A DNA stretch of 64,000 nt from Norana najaformis (Eukaryota > Annelida > Clitellata > Crassiclitellata > Hormogastridae), in NCBI GenBank assembly GCA_964023275.1, contig OZ029916.1:18858686-18922685 (forward strand), read 5' to 3'. Under the pieces are notes generated by a model. It searched no databases. It was not told the origin of the DNA and saw only the letters and a program-made list of their open reading frames with translations. Every line of letters begins with the position of its first letter. Within the stretch, counting starts at the first letter, position 1. Shown one piece after another: positions 35,918 to 47,179 of this stretch. A program made the translations under genes and the position numbers.

Positions 35918-36241
35918 ACCGTGCAGGAATGGGAGAACGTGTATATAATCGCCGGAGTCATTCACTTCGGTGGCGTTCTTTTCTACGCCATCTTCGCCTC
36001 GGGCGAGAAGCAACCGTGGGCCGACCCACCCGAGAAGGACGACTCCCCAGCGCCCGAGGAGGTGGCTGACAACGCCCTCAAGGGGGCCAAGGACGTCTTC
36101 ACTCTGCAGGAAAAACAGCAGCAGACGTACGGAGCGACCGGTAACGATATCAGTGAAATCTACCGGATGACAACGGAAACTGTCCAGGAACCAACGTCCG
36201 ACGTCTATCTCAACGGATTCCTCAAGGACAGAGAACCATAA
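35918..36241 (+). CDS. VGLUT: VGLUT exon 11: TM12, C-terminal tail and stop
   Basis: Acceptor gtgagacag follows a TTAC microsatellite. Encodes [20 protein letters not shown], then [20 protein letters not shown], then an acidic, Gln-rich cytoplasmic tail ending [10 protein letters not shown] and TAA at 36239-36241. The [12 protein letters not shown] motif is diagnostic of VGLUTs. The far tail does not resemble mammalian tails by eye. No convincing poly(A) signal is seen just downstream; the first AATAAA I noticed is near 37738. Confidence 0.96.
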   Translation, partial: TVQEWENVYIIAGVIHFGGVLFYAIFASGEKQPWADPPEKDDSPAPEEVADNALKGAKDVFTLQEKQQQTYGATGNDISEIYRMTTETVQEPTSDVYLNGFLKDREP

Positions 36242-39200
36242 GAAGCCCAATCTCACACGTATCTGCACTAGATTGCCCTCGGATACGTACTAGGTATCCG
36301 TACTACAGTATACTATATACGACTGTACGAATACGTGTTAAGTATTCATACCATATGACATAATTATGTCGACACGTACAATACATGCACTTGTTATGGC
36401 GTGGCGGGCATGCCATTCTTCACCTCATTTCCCCACCCCTGTGCCGTGGCAACGTTGCTACATTTCAAGGTTCGAATTCCGAGGCGCCATTTAACGAAGT
36501 TCTTAAATTTTGAGCAATATACGATCCTCACAGAATGTCATAAATATTTAAGCAGAAATGACGAAATGCTTCAAAACTGCATAAATATTATTGTATCTAC
36601 AGAGCTAGATGAAATCTCAATGACAGATGAAATGAAAAATGGTAAATGTGATAGGGTTCTAAGATCAAAATCAGAAAAGTTGTAGAACATTGGCAGAAGA
36701 TATTTTTGGTGAGCTAGCGCTTTCAAAATTATTAATTTTTTACAGGCAACTTTGTTGAATTGAAATTCATATTCACATCCTTAACATAATGCTAAAGTTA
36801 ACAATCATTTAAATGTTACATACTTATTAAATTTACCATGAATATGATAGCGAAGTCTTAAACACTAGGTCTGTCATGTCAATTGTTGGATTCTATTGCA
36901 GGTTCTCATCACTTTACTCGATCTTGCCAACAAATACTTCTGACTTAGTTAAATATAGTTTTATTGTACTTTATGCGCCGTGAAGCTTAATAATAATGAC
37001 AATGATGATGACAATGATGATGATGATGTTGATGATGATGATGATGATACTACTACTAATAATAATAATAACTTTTTCCCATGTGGTTTAGGACGAGGCC
37101 TGATTTGCCAAATACCATTTAGCAGCTCCTAGCGTAATTTTTTGTTCCTCAGAGATTACACTTATCTCGGGTAAAAAGTAATAATAATAGCACCAGATAC
37201 AATAGTAGTAAAAATAATTGAAAATAACAAGTTGAGCTGCCATGAAGTTACCACAATTCCTGGTTTTTATTATTGATTATCGTGTTTAGTAATATTTATT
37301 TTGATTTTGATTTGTTATTATAAACACTATTATTAAGGCTGGTTTTCATTGCCACTCTTGCTTGGCTGGTGATTTCCGGCAACCCATTGCTACGTTTGAG
37401 GTATTATCCCAATTATAATTTCTTTTCAGTGAATTGATATAAACTTGGTTTATCATCATCATCATCGTCATCATCATCGCCATAGTGAATAACAGTGAAG
37501 TTAATATGTGTGACGTCTATGGCCTACTATTTGAGATTGATTCATTATCACTATAGCAGCAACATCAGTGACGACGACAACAACAACAGCAACAACATAG
37601 AAGCGTGGCTATGGATGTTAGAACGTTCAATTTCCGCAGAATTTCACAAGTGTAAATATTTAGTGTTAAAACCAGAAACGACTATTCAACAAAAGCTGCT
37701 GAAGCTGTACATAACTGCATCCACACAAAGAAATCGAAATAAACAGAAACAATAACAATACAATACAACACTTTAAAACAACATCTCTGACGAGACAAAC
37801 AGAGACGCAGACAGTCGTCGCTTGTTACATTAAGGAACTGTAGTGTATATTTAGTATGTAGGTCTATGTGTCTAGAAAGGCAATATCTGTGTTTCTGACA
37901 GTTATTAATACTGTTATGTAGACTATTAGTTAGCGTAGTAGGCCTACTAACAAAATGCTATATTATTAGTATTTGTATATCATGTGTCTTTCTCTTTTGG
38001 ACCCAGGGTTTGCTTTTTTCACAAACAGGATTTAAATTTATATCACAGTTTGGTCATGAATTAATTTTAAAACATGCAAAAACATTTTGACGCTATGAAG
38101 AAAATCAAGAATACAATGTTGAGGCAAAACGTCTCTTTTACTGCAACTGCATAAGTTATTTCTCTAATAAGATTTTGCTGCTTTTTCTAGTGACTCTCAA
38201 GCGAATTGTGCTTATTATTGATCTTTAACCTGCCTTAGATCGTGTTCTTGACACCACTTTACAGCTTACAGTCAATAGATTCACATTGCGACACCCATTG
38301 AATCTTGAGGTTTCAGGCTTTCAAGTGCCACACTGTTAGGCTTCATGATGTAAGCTGTCTTACGCTGGTGAATCAGTTCCAAGTTCCTGCGAGCTGGAAA
38401 ATTTCTTTCCTACTTGTATCTTGCCTTATCGAACTCAATTAGGTTTTGCTGACCTGCATAAGTCAATGAGATTATTGTGGATATTCAAAATAGCTGTCTG
38501 TGGTCCGGCTTCTTATTTCCTATACTTTACATCTTCTGTCGTCCTTGCGCCATTTAAAGGTGTGCTCCAATCACCCATCTGTTGCAACTCACATTGGCTT
38601 CTCAATTTCCTGTGCAAATGTCCTTCTTCATATGCAATTTTCTCTGTTCCCCATTAGTATCTTCGGTCACATTGATATTCTACCCAGGCATGAAAGAAAC
38701 AGATTTTGACTGTGTTATCAGAAAACTTCAGGGGCTGCAAATGCAAATGCTTTTTCAGTTTTACTAAACATATTGAACCAAATCTTGGCCCACCAAACGA
38801 AGAAAACTTTGAGATTCTGCCACTTAAATTAAACATGGCCTCCTGTCGGTTTACTAAATACCTGGTCAAGTGCACGTGAAAAATGTGGCGCTAAAGAAGT
38901 TCTTAGAATAGATAAGACTAATGATTAAAACTCTGACATTAACTGCACAGTTGATTAAGTTGTGTTCATGCTGCAGTCGAAGTACGTAGACTTGGACTTT
39001 AGAACAAAGCTGTTAGAACACCAGAGTATGTATACAGTCAATCTGTTAATTGTTCGTGACTATTCATTCCGTGCGAGTATTGTGTCTTGATGATGCGTTA
39101 TTAAACTATGTTGCAATATCTTATTCCGTTTTGTTTCCTTTTCTCTCCATCCTTTCTATCTGCCTTCTTGGAAAATTCCACAGGGTCTTGCTTGTTTTTG

Positions 39201-41130
39201 TTACCATGGAAATTACTTCCGTACTCTCCATGGCTGGGCAGAGCTTAGGTCAAAACGCAGAACTCTCGGTGAAGTACTACTGACAGTGGTAGTTTGGATA
39301 AAACTGACGTTTATAGACTTACACATAACGCGTGTCTCGGTGCAAGCATACAGTAACTGTTACTAAAGACTTCAACTAAACACTTGTCCGCTAATGAAAG
39401 CAAAATCTTCTAACCGCAGAGGCTACAGTGCCGTTAGAATGCTTATAGACATAAATTGTTCAACGTCAATATAAACATCTTAAATACTGTCTGCTGCATG
39501 CCAAACAATTTAGGCAATTTGCCGCAAATAAACTAATTTCCAGTAATAAGCCTGGAGTGCAAACAACTGAAGTAGGGTCTTTTCCTGGTGCAGTTGTGCC
39601 TGGTGTAGTAGTGCCTGCTTTATTCACGCTTTACATTTGAGAGTTCATGAAAGGAAGGATCCATTAGAACATATCATTTAGCCTGAGTGTGTAACTGTAG
39701 AATACGAATGACATCGACGAATTGTTTTATTTCCAGACAGTTCTACTATCGTTCTAACAAACATTAGTGTCTATTCTTACGAGACATATTTTGACGGTGT
39801 AGCTCAATGAAATTCTTAGTGGCATTGAGTGCAACGCCTGACCAAGTGGGCGAAGGATCCAAGTGTAATGATGATGACGTAATGAGCTGGATTTAGCCGA
39901 GGTAAACAAATTCTGGATGTGGTCAGAAGCAGGAGTCTCAAAGTCTGGGCTGGCTATTCTGCACTGCACGTCGACCTCTGCATTCGTGGAGCAGAGGCAC
40001 CAGTGGGATGAGGCCTGAAATGGCCGTCAGCCTTTAATCAAATCACTTAAAAGAGTTTAGCGCCGCTGGTGAAGCTGACTGAGGCTGATGTGCATATCGG
40101 AGTTGATGGCATCCATATATTAATCAAAGGCCTGTGTTTTGACAGAAATCAACGAAAACAGTTCAAAGGAACTTCTTCAACCGTGGGATAGCCTTTCATA
40201 TCAGCAAGTAATACTCCCGCTTCTCCTCGCCCTTTCACCGTCTCGCCCGCAGGTTCGCTGTCGGCGACTCACTTGGGTTAAGTTCCCCCGAAGCCAAGAC
40301 TGCGATGGGGAGCTGCAGGTGCCAACTGTTAGCCGGTGAGAAACCAATAGATTATGTTGCGCCGTAACTCATCTCGATATCAACAGCTGAATGAGGTCAG
40401 AGCGATGAGCGCAACCCCATCCAGTTATAGGCCATCCTCCCAGTCTGCAGCGTCCATGGTGACGTAAGGAGTATGGCAATTAAGCCTATATATAGAATAT
40501 CATGAAAGGGATTGAGAGCTGGAATAATCAATTTTGTCTGCAAAAATGCTATATTTCGTGGCTGTGAGATAAGCAGGTCAGTCGCTGAGCCTGTTCCCAG
40601 AAAAACAAGGTTCAGAACGAAGGCCTACATTGCGGCGCCGAACCTATTTAAGAGGAGTGGCAAGTTACCGAAAAATCATTCACACCTCACGATCACGCTT
40701 CCCGACGACTAATTTTTATAAGAGCGGACAATAAATGAAGGACTACGTTACCTGACCTTTTACTTATATTACACGCATAGTTATCTCTTTCACTAGACAA
40801 TAAACTTATGAATAATGAAAAGACACAGCATACTTGCAAAAGACAGTGGAAGATTACATACAAACAGATCGAATACAGCTACAGTTTATTATACGTAGGT
40901 CGCGTGTGCATATAGGTATATGAGAATCAAGGTAATTAATATAGCGCCTTTCGTGTACATCCCAAAAGCAATGCAAACATGGCTACCAACAGACTTCAAC
41001 AAGTAGCGCTTGCGATAGGATTTGAAAAAGATCGTTAAAGAGAATCAAGTGAAACATTATGTATGTACAATTGTACATGAGTACATAATAATGTTGCAAC
41101 GTTGAACATTATATACGTACATACGTGAGT
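36242..41130. other. VGLUT 3' flank and repeat-poor intergenic DNA
   Basis: Probable 3' UTR followed by AT-rich DNA. (GAT)n and (AAT)n tracts at 36990-37075 and catcat at 37449-37470. A tatagcgcctttcg module near 40940 resembles dispersed repeats. No other gene recognised. Confidence 0.55.
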
Positions 41131-41135
41131 ACTTA

Positions 41136-41280
41136 CGGATGGATGGATAGATGGATGGGCGGATGGATGGAAGGATGGATGAGGGGATGGATGGATGGAT
41201 GGACGGATGGATGGATGAGGGGATGGATGGATGAGGGGATGGATGGATGGATGGCTGGATGGATGGATGGATGGATGGAG
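41136..41280. repeat. (GGAT)n microsatellite
   Basis: About 145 bp of ggatggat with interspersed gagg units. Related arrays in the opposite sense at 43668 and 57368. Confidence 0.95.
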
Positions 41281-41475
41281 ATGTCTGCGCGTGTCTCATC
41301 CTCATGGAACAGACTTCCATTAAATATTAGAACTTTACCGCACCAAATAGTCCAAGAAACCTTTTCAGCTTAAGACCCATCTGTTGGGATCTGCAAGAGA
41401 GCCGTGCCTCAGCGCCTTTGTAAGGTTCTCCAAATGCTCTGTGCAAATGTTCAGATGCATACATACTTACTTACA
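41281..41475 (+). mobile_element. LINE 3' end (reverse transcriptase C-terminus and tail)
   Basis: Reads [20 protein letters not shown], the WNxLPxxIR signature near the end of CR1/L2-like reverse transcriptases, followed by stops and a 3' tail (tttgtaaggttctcc, then acttactta). Confidence 0.7.
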
Positions 41476-41479
41476 TGTC

Positions 41480-43088
41480 GGCGACCAAAATAGTCGTTGT
41501 TTTTGTGTGTAGTATTTTCGACGGATTTATTGTCTCACCTTGATCTTTCTAACAGTGTACCTTAATTTTCCTTAATAAAGCGTAAATGGACACAGAGTCA
41601 CTTCTGGGACTCTGGCGCAGCAGTTAACCCGGTCTTCGCCGCTGTGTGGAACTAGTTGCTCTTCCATGTTCACCAAAGATATATTACAGCGCATCGCTCG
41701 GTGCCAGTGTAACTCTAGACGGCCAACATGCTTCGCCATATAAGAGCATTCGGAAAGTGCGAGGGTGGATGGAGGAGGGAAGCGGAGGTGGTGCCAGCGA
41801 ACAGATCAGCTTCAGAGGCTGACGGTTAAAGCTTCGCTTCAGATGATCGAGGAAAAGGAAGAGAAGGAGATAATTGGAGCAATCCAACGAATGTCGGCTT
41901 CTGCATTGCTCTGGAAATATGGCTCGTGCTACTTTCCAATGGACTTTGAAGGTGGATTATATAAAAGGCGCAACTACTCAAGCACTCGCGTACCTTTTTC
42001 CAAAATACAGTTTCACACAAATTCTCTGGTCCTCTCCTCCACATCATGCTCAACGTCGTGATATCAGTATGAAAATCAGCATTTTGGTCAGTTATGGAAA
42101 GGTCAGTTTGAGGATAGTGCAAAATGAACATAGAGCATGCTTACTTCTATTGTTAAATAATAAATAGTCTACCCGTTGGAGTTATTTTTTTGCCACGGAT
42201 TTCGTTAGTTTTTGGACGCATCTGCTCACATGTGATCGATTGCTTGTCGGCATTTGAATGGCCCACCTGTTTACAGAGGGACAGGTTTCCAATTAGGCAG
42301 CCGAGCCTCGGACTTGCAGACCTATGTACGCCGCTTGCAATTGGAAAATCTTATCCACCCACACATCCTTTCGTTAATCTATCCACCCATATATATAGCA
42401 TATATATAACACATATATATATTATTACATGTATATATACATGCACTAGTATATACATAGTAAATAGATTATGTACTACTATATAGCCACATAGTAGTGG
42501 ATTAAGTAATTGCATAGTGAGCAGGATCAAGGTTACAGAGTCGTGATAGAAAAACGTATAATGCATTGTAATATACATTAAGTGCACCTACGTTTGCATT
42601 CGGAACGTTTTAAGGTGTTGGACTTATAACACTATTCTCCAGAATCCGCTGAAATTTACAAAACATTTTAAAACGAGTTCTCTACAGCCATGTACTTGCT
42701 TTCAGCTAAAGGGATTTCATAAAAATTTGCACACAAATTTTCCTTCTCCCCATTTGTTAAAATGGTTTCGTGTCAAAATGGCGCAGAGAGAATAAAGGTC
42801 AAGGTAACATACTTGTTTTCGTGCCTAGTTCCTCAGTAGCTTGGTCTTTGGCTTTGATGATCAGCAGCACACGCACGACCGAGTAAAACTGTTTGACCCC
42901 CACCCCATCTTGCGTTGACCTTGATGTCCTGCTATTCCATGGGCAGTCGCTCATCCAAGTCTTGCTTCTACTAACCGTGCTCAGCATTGCTTAACACCCA
43001 TTGTCCTTGAGAAGCCGGTGTGCACCTTCAGCCTGGAACTGTGGTTTGCGCATGACAGCAAATGACAGTTCAGCTGTTCTGACCTTTG
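41480..43088. other. Non-genic stretch
   Basis: AT-rich, with a small TATA microsatellite near 42395-42465. Short ORFs show no recognisable family. Confidence 0.5.
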
Positions 43089-43381
43089 AGCTGTTCAATC
43101 TGTCGCTATTTTGGAATGGTTTCTCCCTTATGCCTTTTCCCTTGTTACTAACTATCAAGAATCTCCATCGGTTGGGTGAATCTCATGGCAGGCGTCTCCT
43201 GTTGCAACGGAAGGCATCATTAAGCTTCTTTATAGATGGTTTTACGGTTCCATGGCGCGCAAAGCGACCATCACTCAACAGACTGTTATTTTAGCGGCTG
43301 AAGCCAATGTTTGGATATGTCTCTCTTCCGTCCAATGATCTTAGAACCAAATGCTCCTCACTGCAGTCACTTAGGTAATTG
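43089..43381 (+). repeat. 293-bp repeat R5, copy B
   Basis: Gapless partner of 29048-29340, same strand, about 96% identical. No obvious target-site duplication here. Confidence 0.9.
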
Positions 43382-43399
43382 TTTACGTACAGTGAACCT

Positions 43400-43790
43400 A
43401 TTGACCCAAATCCATCCATTCTTCGACCAATCCCTCAAATCCTCGATCCTTTCATTAGTCCATCAATCAGATCGATTCGAATCTTCAATACATCCTTCGG
43501 TTTTGCGTCCATCAGATCAGTTTAGCCATCGAACCATCGATTGATCGATCGTTCTAACCAAACACTCGCCCCCTCCCACCTACCCATTTTCCCACCCAAA
43601 TCATCCCTCAATCCACACATCCATTCGTTAATCCATCCAACCATCTATCTGGTCATCCTCCACTCATGCATCCATGCATCCATCCATCTATCCATCCATC
43701 CATCCATCCATCCATCCATCCCTCCATCCATCCCTCCATACCTTCATCCATCCATCCATTCATCCATCCATCAGTCAGCTTGTTATTCAA
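43400..43790. repeat. CATC/CCAT microsatellite and degenerate flank
   Basis: A clean (catc)n core at 43668-43775, preceded by degenerate atccatcc units from about 43405. Confidence 0.9.
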
Positions 43791-44404
43791 ATTAATACGG
43801 CTAAATTGTTACGCAATTCTTCGATGAACTCATGGAGCAAAATTTTCTTTCTCGATGCATTTTGAGAGGATGAAGGGTTTCTAGAAGGAAATTACATCAA
43901 CTGCTTCTTCTGCTTCTCTTTCCATCTTTCAAGCACCTTACATCCTAAAAAGTACCAAGTGTATTTACAGATCACTCCATCCTGCGTGCAACGAGACTGT
44001 CTGGATGGAAATGGGCGCTATCAATTTTCTGGCGAATCTCTATTGCCTTGGAAAGCTTCTTGTTGCTCCAGAATATGACTACAAGAAATTATTTTTAAAA
44101 TACTCTATTTCAACGAATTTGAAATACACAATTATATACGGATTAATTTGCATATCCACAGTTGTAGTAATACGTAGTAATAAATTGGAATAATAAAGCT
44201 TGTAATAATACATTAATCACAATAGTTAACCAGAGACCGTAATTACTTGTATATCACAATAATAATCTTGAACAGTGTAAGAATAATTAACTACATGTCG
44301 ATTTATATGCTCTACTTATGTGCATTTAAGCTATTTATTACGATAACAATTAGTTGCACGTATATAATAAGCAAGTTAACAAAGTTAAATATTCTCAGCA
44401 CATA

Positions 44405-44660
44405 GGTTACGGTAGACTATATGCATCTGGAGAGGCTAAATGGGGTGTACGGTAGCCTTATGGCACCATACGGTAGCATATATGGTGCCTTCCATAGCCT
44501 GTACATGCAGTGCCACACGGCAATCTATTTGCTGCCTTGCAGTTGTACGTAGAATTCCATATGGTTGCCTAAATGGTACCTTACAAAAGGCCATATATGG
44601 TGCCATACGGTAGTCTGTAATAATGGTGCCTTATAGCAGCCTATAATATGATGCCTGAAT
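44405..44660. repeat. Degenerate tandem repeat built on tatggtgccatacggtag
   Basis: Five or six irregular copies of words such as tacggtagcct, atatggtgcc and ccatacggtag in both direct and inverted sense over 250 bp. They can form overlapping hairpins. Confidence 0.6.
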
Positions 44661-45034
44661 TCTTTTCCAGGCGCTTGTAGTGATCGCTGTTGAACGCGTA
44701 ATAATCACGTGCAGTAAACCGTGACGCGTTTATGCCGCGTTTCAGAACATGTGCTCCGGATATATTTGTAAACAAGGCGCTCATAATTTTCGGCATATTT
44801 CCGCTCTTAAAATTAATGACTGTTTTGGCCAGCGAAACTGGCCTGGCTAGACATCTCATCGCCATATAATGTCTGACAATAAAGCATGCAACTTACAGCC
44901 ATTCAGTTTGTATGACCTTAAATACAATCATAGCAGACAGCAGTGTTTGCATGCAGACCACAATATAGACACTGCGGTATATGAATCAGGTCACACTAAT
45001 AAGGATATGAAGCCTATCAAGATATCAGTAGAGA

Positions 45035-45395
45035 ATTCGGCAGTAATCGTACTCGTAAACTCGAGATTTCTACTGCGCCCGAAGAAAGCTAAGTAGCGGG
45101 AATCAGCTTTTTAACAGGCGCTCAGTCAAAGCAAAATTAATAGGCAGGTAAGGTCGTGTTCAGTTCCAAGTCAACTACCATGGGCTAGGCACCAGACAGC
45201 CAGACGGCTAGTGGATAGTGTTTGAAATTGGGGAGGCAAGATAGATAAGAGGAGAGGAGGAACCAGGACAGATTTTGTGGAGTAGCAGTGTTTTCAGTTT
45301 GGAGTGAAAAATCTGTGCAGATGTTGCAAGGGGTGAAATGTTGCTGAGTTCGTCGGATAGGTCAGATAAACGTCGTAATTTTGGTGGCAGTTTAT
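45035..45395 (+). repeat. Interspersed repeat R1, second full copy
   Basis: Modules in order: ggcagtaatcgtactcgtaa, ctcgagatttctac, caggcgctcagtca, ggcaagatagataag, gtgttttcagtttggagtga. Matches 17572-17850 and the fragment at 1-150. Confidence 0.75.
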
Positions 45396-45637
45396 CTAAA
45401 CGACAACTCTGATACTGCGCAGACACTGCATGCCTAGTGAATCTCCACGCCACACTAACAACTAGTGAAGTCGATCTAGACGATTCGGTGCTCTACTTTA
45501 TGGGATCTTAGCTCTTCAATGGGCGAACGGAATTTTCGTCTGGAAAAGATGATGTATTGCGATAATCACGCTCCTTCGACGTCTGTCGACGGAGAGAGAT
45601 GGGATTGGAAGAGGATGCTGGGGATGGATGGATGATT

Positions 45638-45660
45638 GCAGCAGCAGCAGCAGCAGCAGT
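45638..45660. repeat. (CAG)7 trinucleotide repeat
   Basis: Perfect short CAG run; a similar run lies at 48659-48678. No gene assigned. Confidence 0.9.
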
Positions 45661-46302
45661 ATCAGTAGCATCCTTCGTATAGAAAGTAAACAAGTACTTG
45701 TTGGCGCCGAAGACGGTGACGACGCACCGAACAGAACCTGTGATGCATTCGACCTATCGCGGATAAGTGCACCATCAGAAGACTCCATTTGTTTTTTAAA
45801 TTTTTAAATGAGGAAATGCCTTCTTCTGAGTAATGCAAAGGCCAACCTCTGTACAAGTCGAATAAACGCATTTAAGACAGTGCGTCGATTATGTATGTAT
45901 GTATGAATATAGCTATTTATATAGCACCATTTAGGATCCTCACGAACGCGCTTAAACATGATTATCTAACAGTTCTTAAAAGGCGCCATTTAATATGAGT
46001 AGAAAATATCTCTCTTGGAGAAGTGCGTATTTTCAGGGTGGGTTATTCCAGAAGGTCGGTCCATTAACGAGGAGCACGGGGTGCCCCCACCATCGTGCAG
46101 GAGTGCGGGTCTAACAAGTCCCAGGTGCCGCTGAACGCAACGATCGTCGACCCGGCTGGCTAGAGACAGAAGCGCAGAGCTCCCTAATGAATTCTGGGCA
46201 ACTACAACTAGCGAAGCTCGTACCACGAGGAGAATCTTGAATGTGATTCCGTCTTATACCGGGAGCCAGTCCAGCGCTACTCGCGTTTAGATCGAAATAG
46301 GG

Positions 46303-46485
46303 GCAAGGTAACCGATTGGTTAGAGCGCTCGGCCTGTAACGCGAAGGGTACGGGTTCGAGCCTCCCCTTCGACAGTTACTTTGTAAGGACTTTGAGAAAG
46401 TCCTTCACTCAATTGCTCAGCGCCATAGATTGATGCTTAATCATTAGATAGTGGCACTCAATAAATGCAGAAATAATAAATATGC
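46303..46485 (+). repeat. tRNA-derived SINE with conserved tail
   Basis: tRNA-like head with A-box ggttagagcgctcgg and B-box gggttcgagcctc, then a tail cagcgccatagattgatgct and tcattagatagtggcac. The same tail wording appears at 53050-53095 and 54060-54110. Acceptor stem pairing fails, so not a real tRNA gene. Confidence 0.75.
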
Positions 46486-46659
46486 AAGAATTTCGGGAGG
46501 TTAGCGGCGATTCGGATTAGACGGTTCTGGACATCCTGCAACTTCTACAGACCTTCAAAGACATCATTTCAAAAGTCCAGGCGTTGCAAAATGAAGGAGT
46601 GGACAATAGCCATAGCAGCGTCAAAGAAAACTGACAGAACTAATTGAACTTGGCTGCGA

Positions 46660-46837
46660 ATTCCAACGCCGCGAACCAGCAACCGAGAACCCTCTAAAAC
46701 ACTGATCATACGCTGTCAGTGGTGAGACCAGACGGTGAGGAAGTTGGCAGACCGTCCGCTCTCATCTGCAGAGGCTAAGATAAACGAAGTCGTTAACACT
46801 GCAGATCCATGGCTGGCTCAGAGCTAGTTTAAAGAAC
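46660..46837 (+). repeat. SINE tail module R6, copy 1
   Basis: Shares actgatcatacgctgtc, aacgaagtcgttaacact and gagctagtttaaagaact in order with 61655-61830. Both copies end in CTT units. Confidence 0.7.
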
Positions 46838-47170
46838 TCTTCTTCTTCTTTCTTCTTCTTCTTCTCCTCCTCCTCCTTCTTCTCCTTCTTCTTCTCCTCC
46901 TCCTCTTTCTTCTTCTTCTCCTCCTCCTCCTCCTCCTTCTTCTAATTTCTTCTTCTTCTTCTTCTCTTCCTCCTCTTCCTCCTCCTTCTCCTTCTTATTC
47001 TTCTCCTCCTCCTCCTCCTCCTCCTCCTCCTCCTACTCCTCCTCCTCCTTCTTCTTCTTCTTCTCCTCCTCCTCTTTCTTCTTCTTTTTCTTCTCCTCCT
47101 CCTCCTCTTCCTCCTCCTCCTTCTTTTCTTCTTCTTCTTCTTCTTCTTCTTCTTCTTCTTCTTCTTCATT
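46838..47170. repeat. (CTT/CTC)n microsatellite, 330 bp
   Basis: Long cttcttctcctcctcc tract starting exactly at the end of the R6 tail. It gives a spurious Lys/Arg-only ORF on the minus strand. Confidence 0.95.
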
Positions 47171-47179
47171 ACCGTACAT

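Larger units (their letters stand above)
7149..36241 (+). other. VGLUT: Vesicular glutamate transporter gene (VGLUT/SLC17A6-8-like), whole locus
   Basis: Eleven exons join into about 565 residues of a proton/chloride-dependent transporter that loads glutamate into synaptic vesicles. Family signatures appear in order: GIRCNMGVAV (TM1), [15 protein letters not shown] (TM2), [10 protein letters not shown] (TM4), [21 protein letters not shown] (TM7), [26 protein letters not shown] (TM11) and [16 protein letters not shown] (TM12 end). These separate VGLUTs from sialin and phosphate-transporter SLC17 members. Equivalents of mammalian VGLUT2 R88 (7363), R184 (13081), E191 (13102) and R322 (28017) are present; the H128 position is Asp (11870). 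The start-codon exon is missing: exon 1 opens with a splice acceptor and a stop lies just upstream in frame. The cytoplasmic tail has about 70 residues. Length is normal for the family. Symbol is by family; orthology to one vertebrate paralogue is not implied. Confidence 0.96.

Noticed and set aside
46303-46375. Functional tRNA gene
   Set aside because: A- and B-box words are present, but the acceptor and T stems do not pair and a SINE tail follows.
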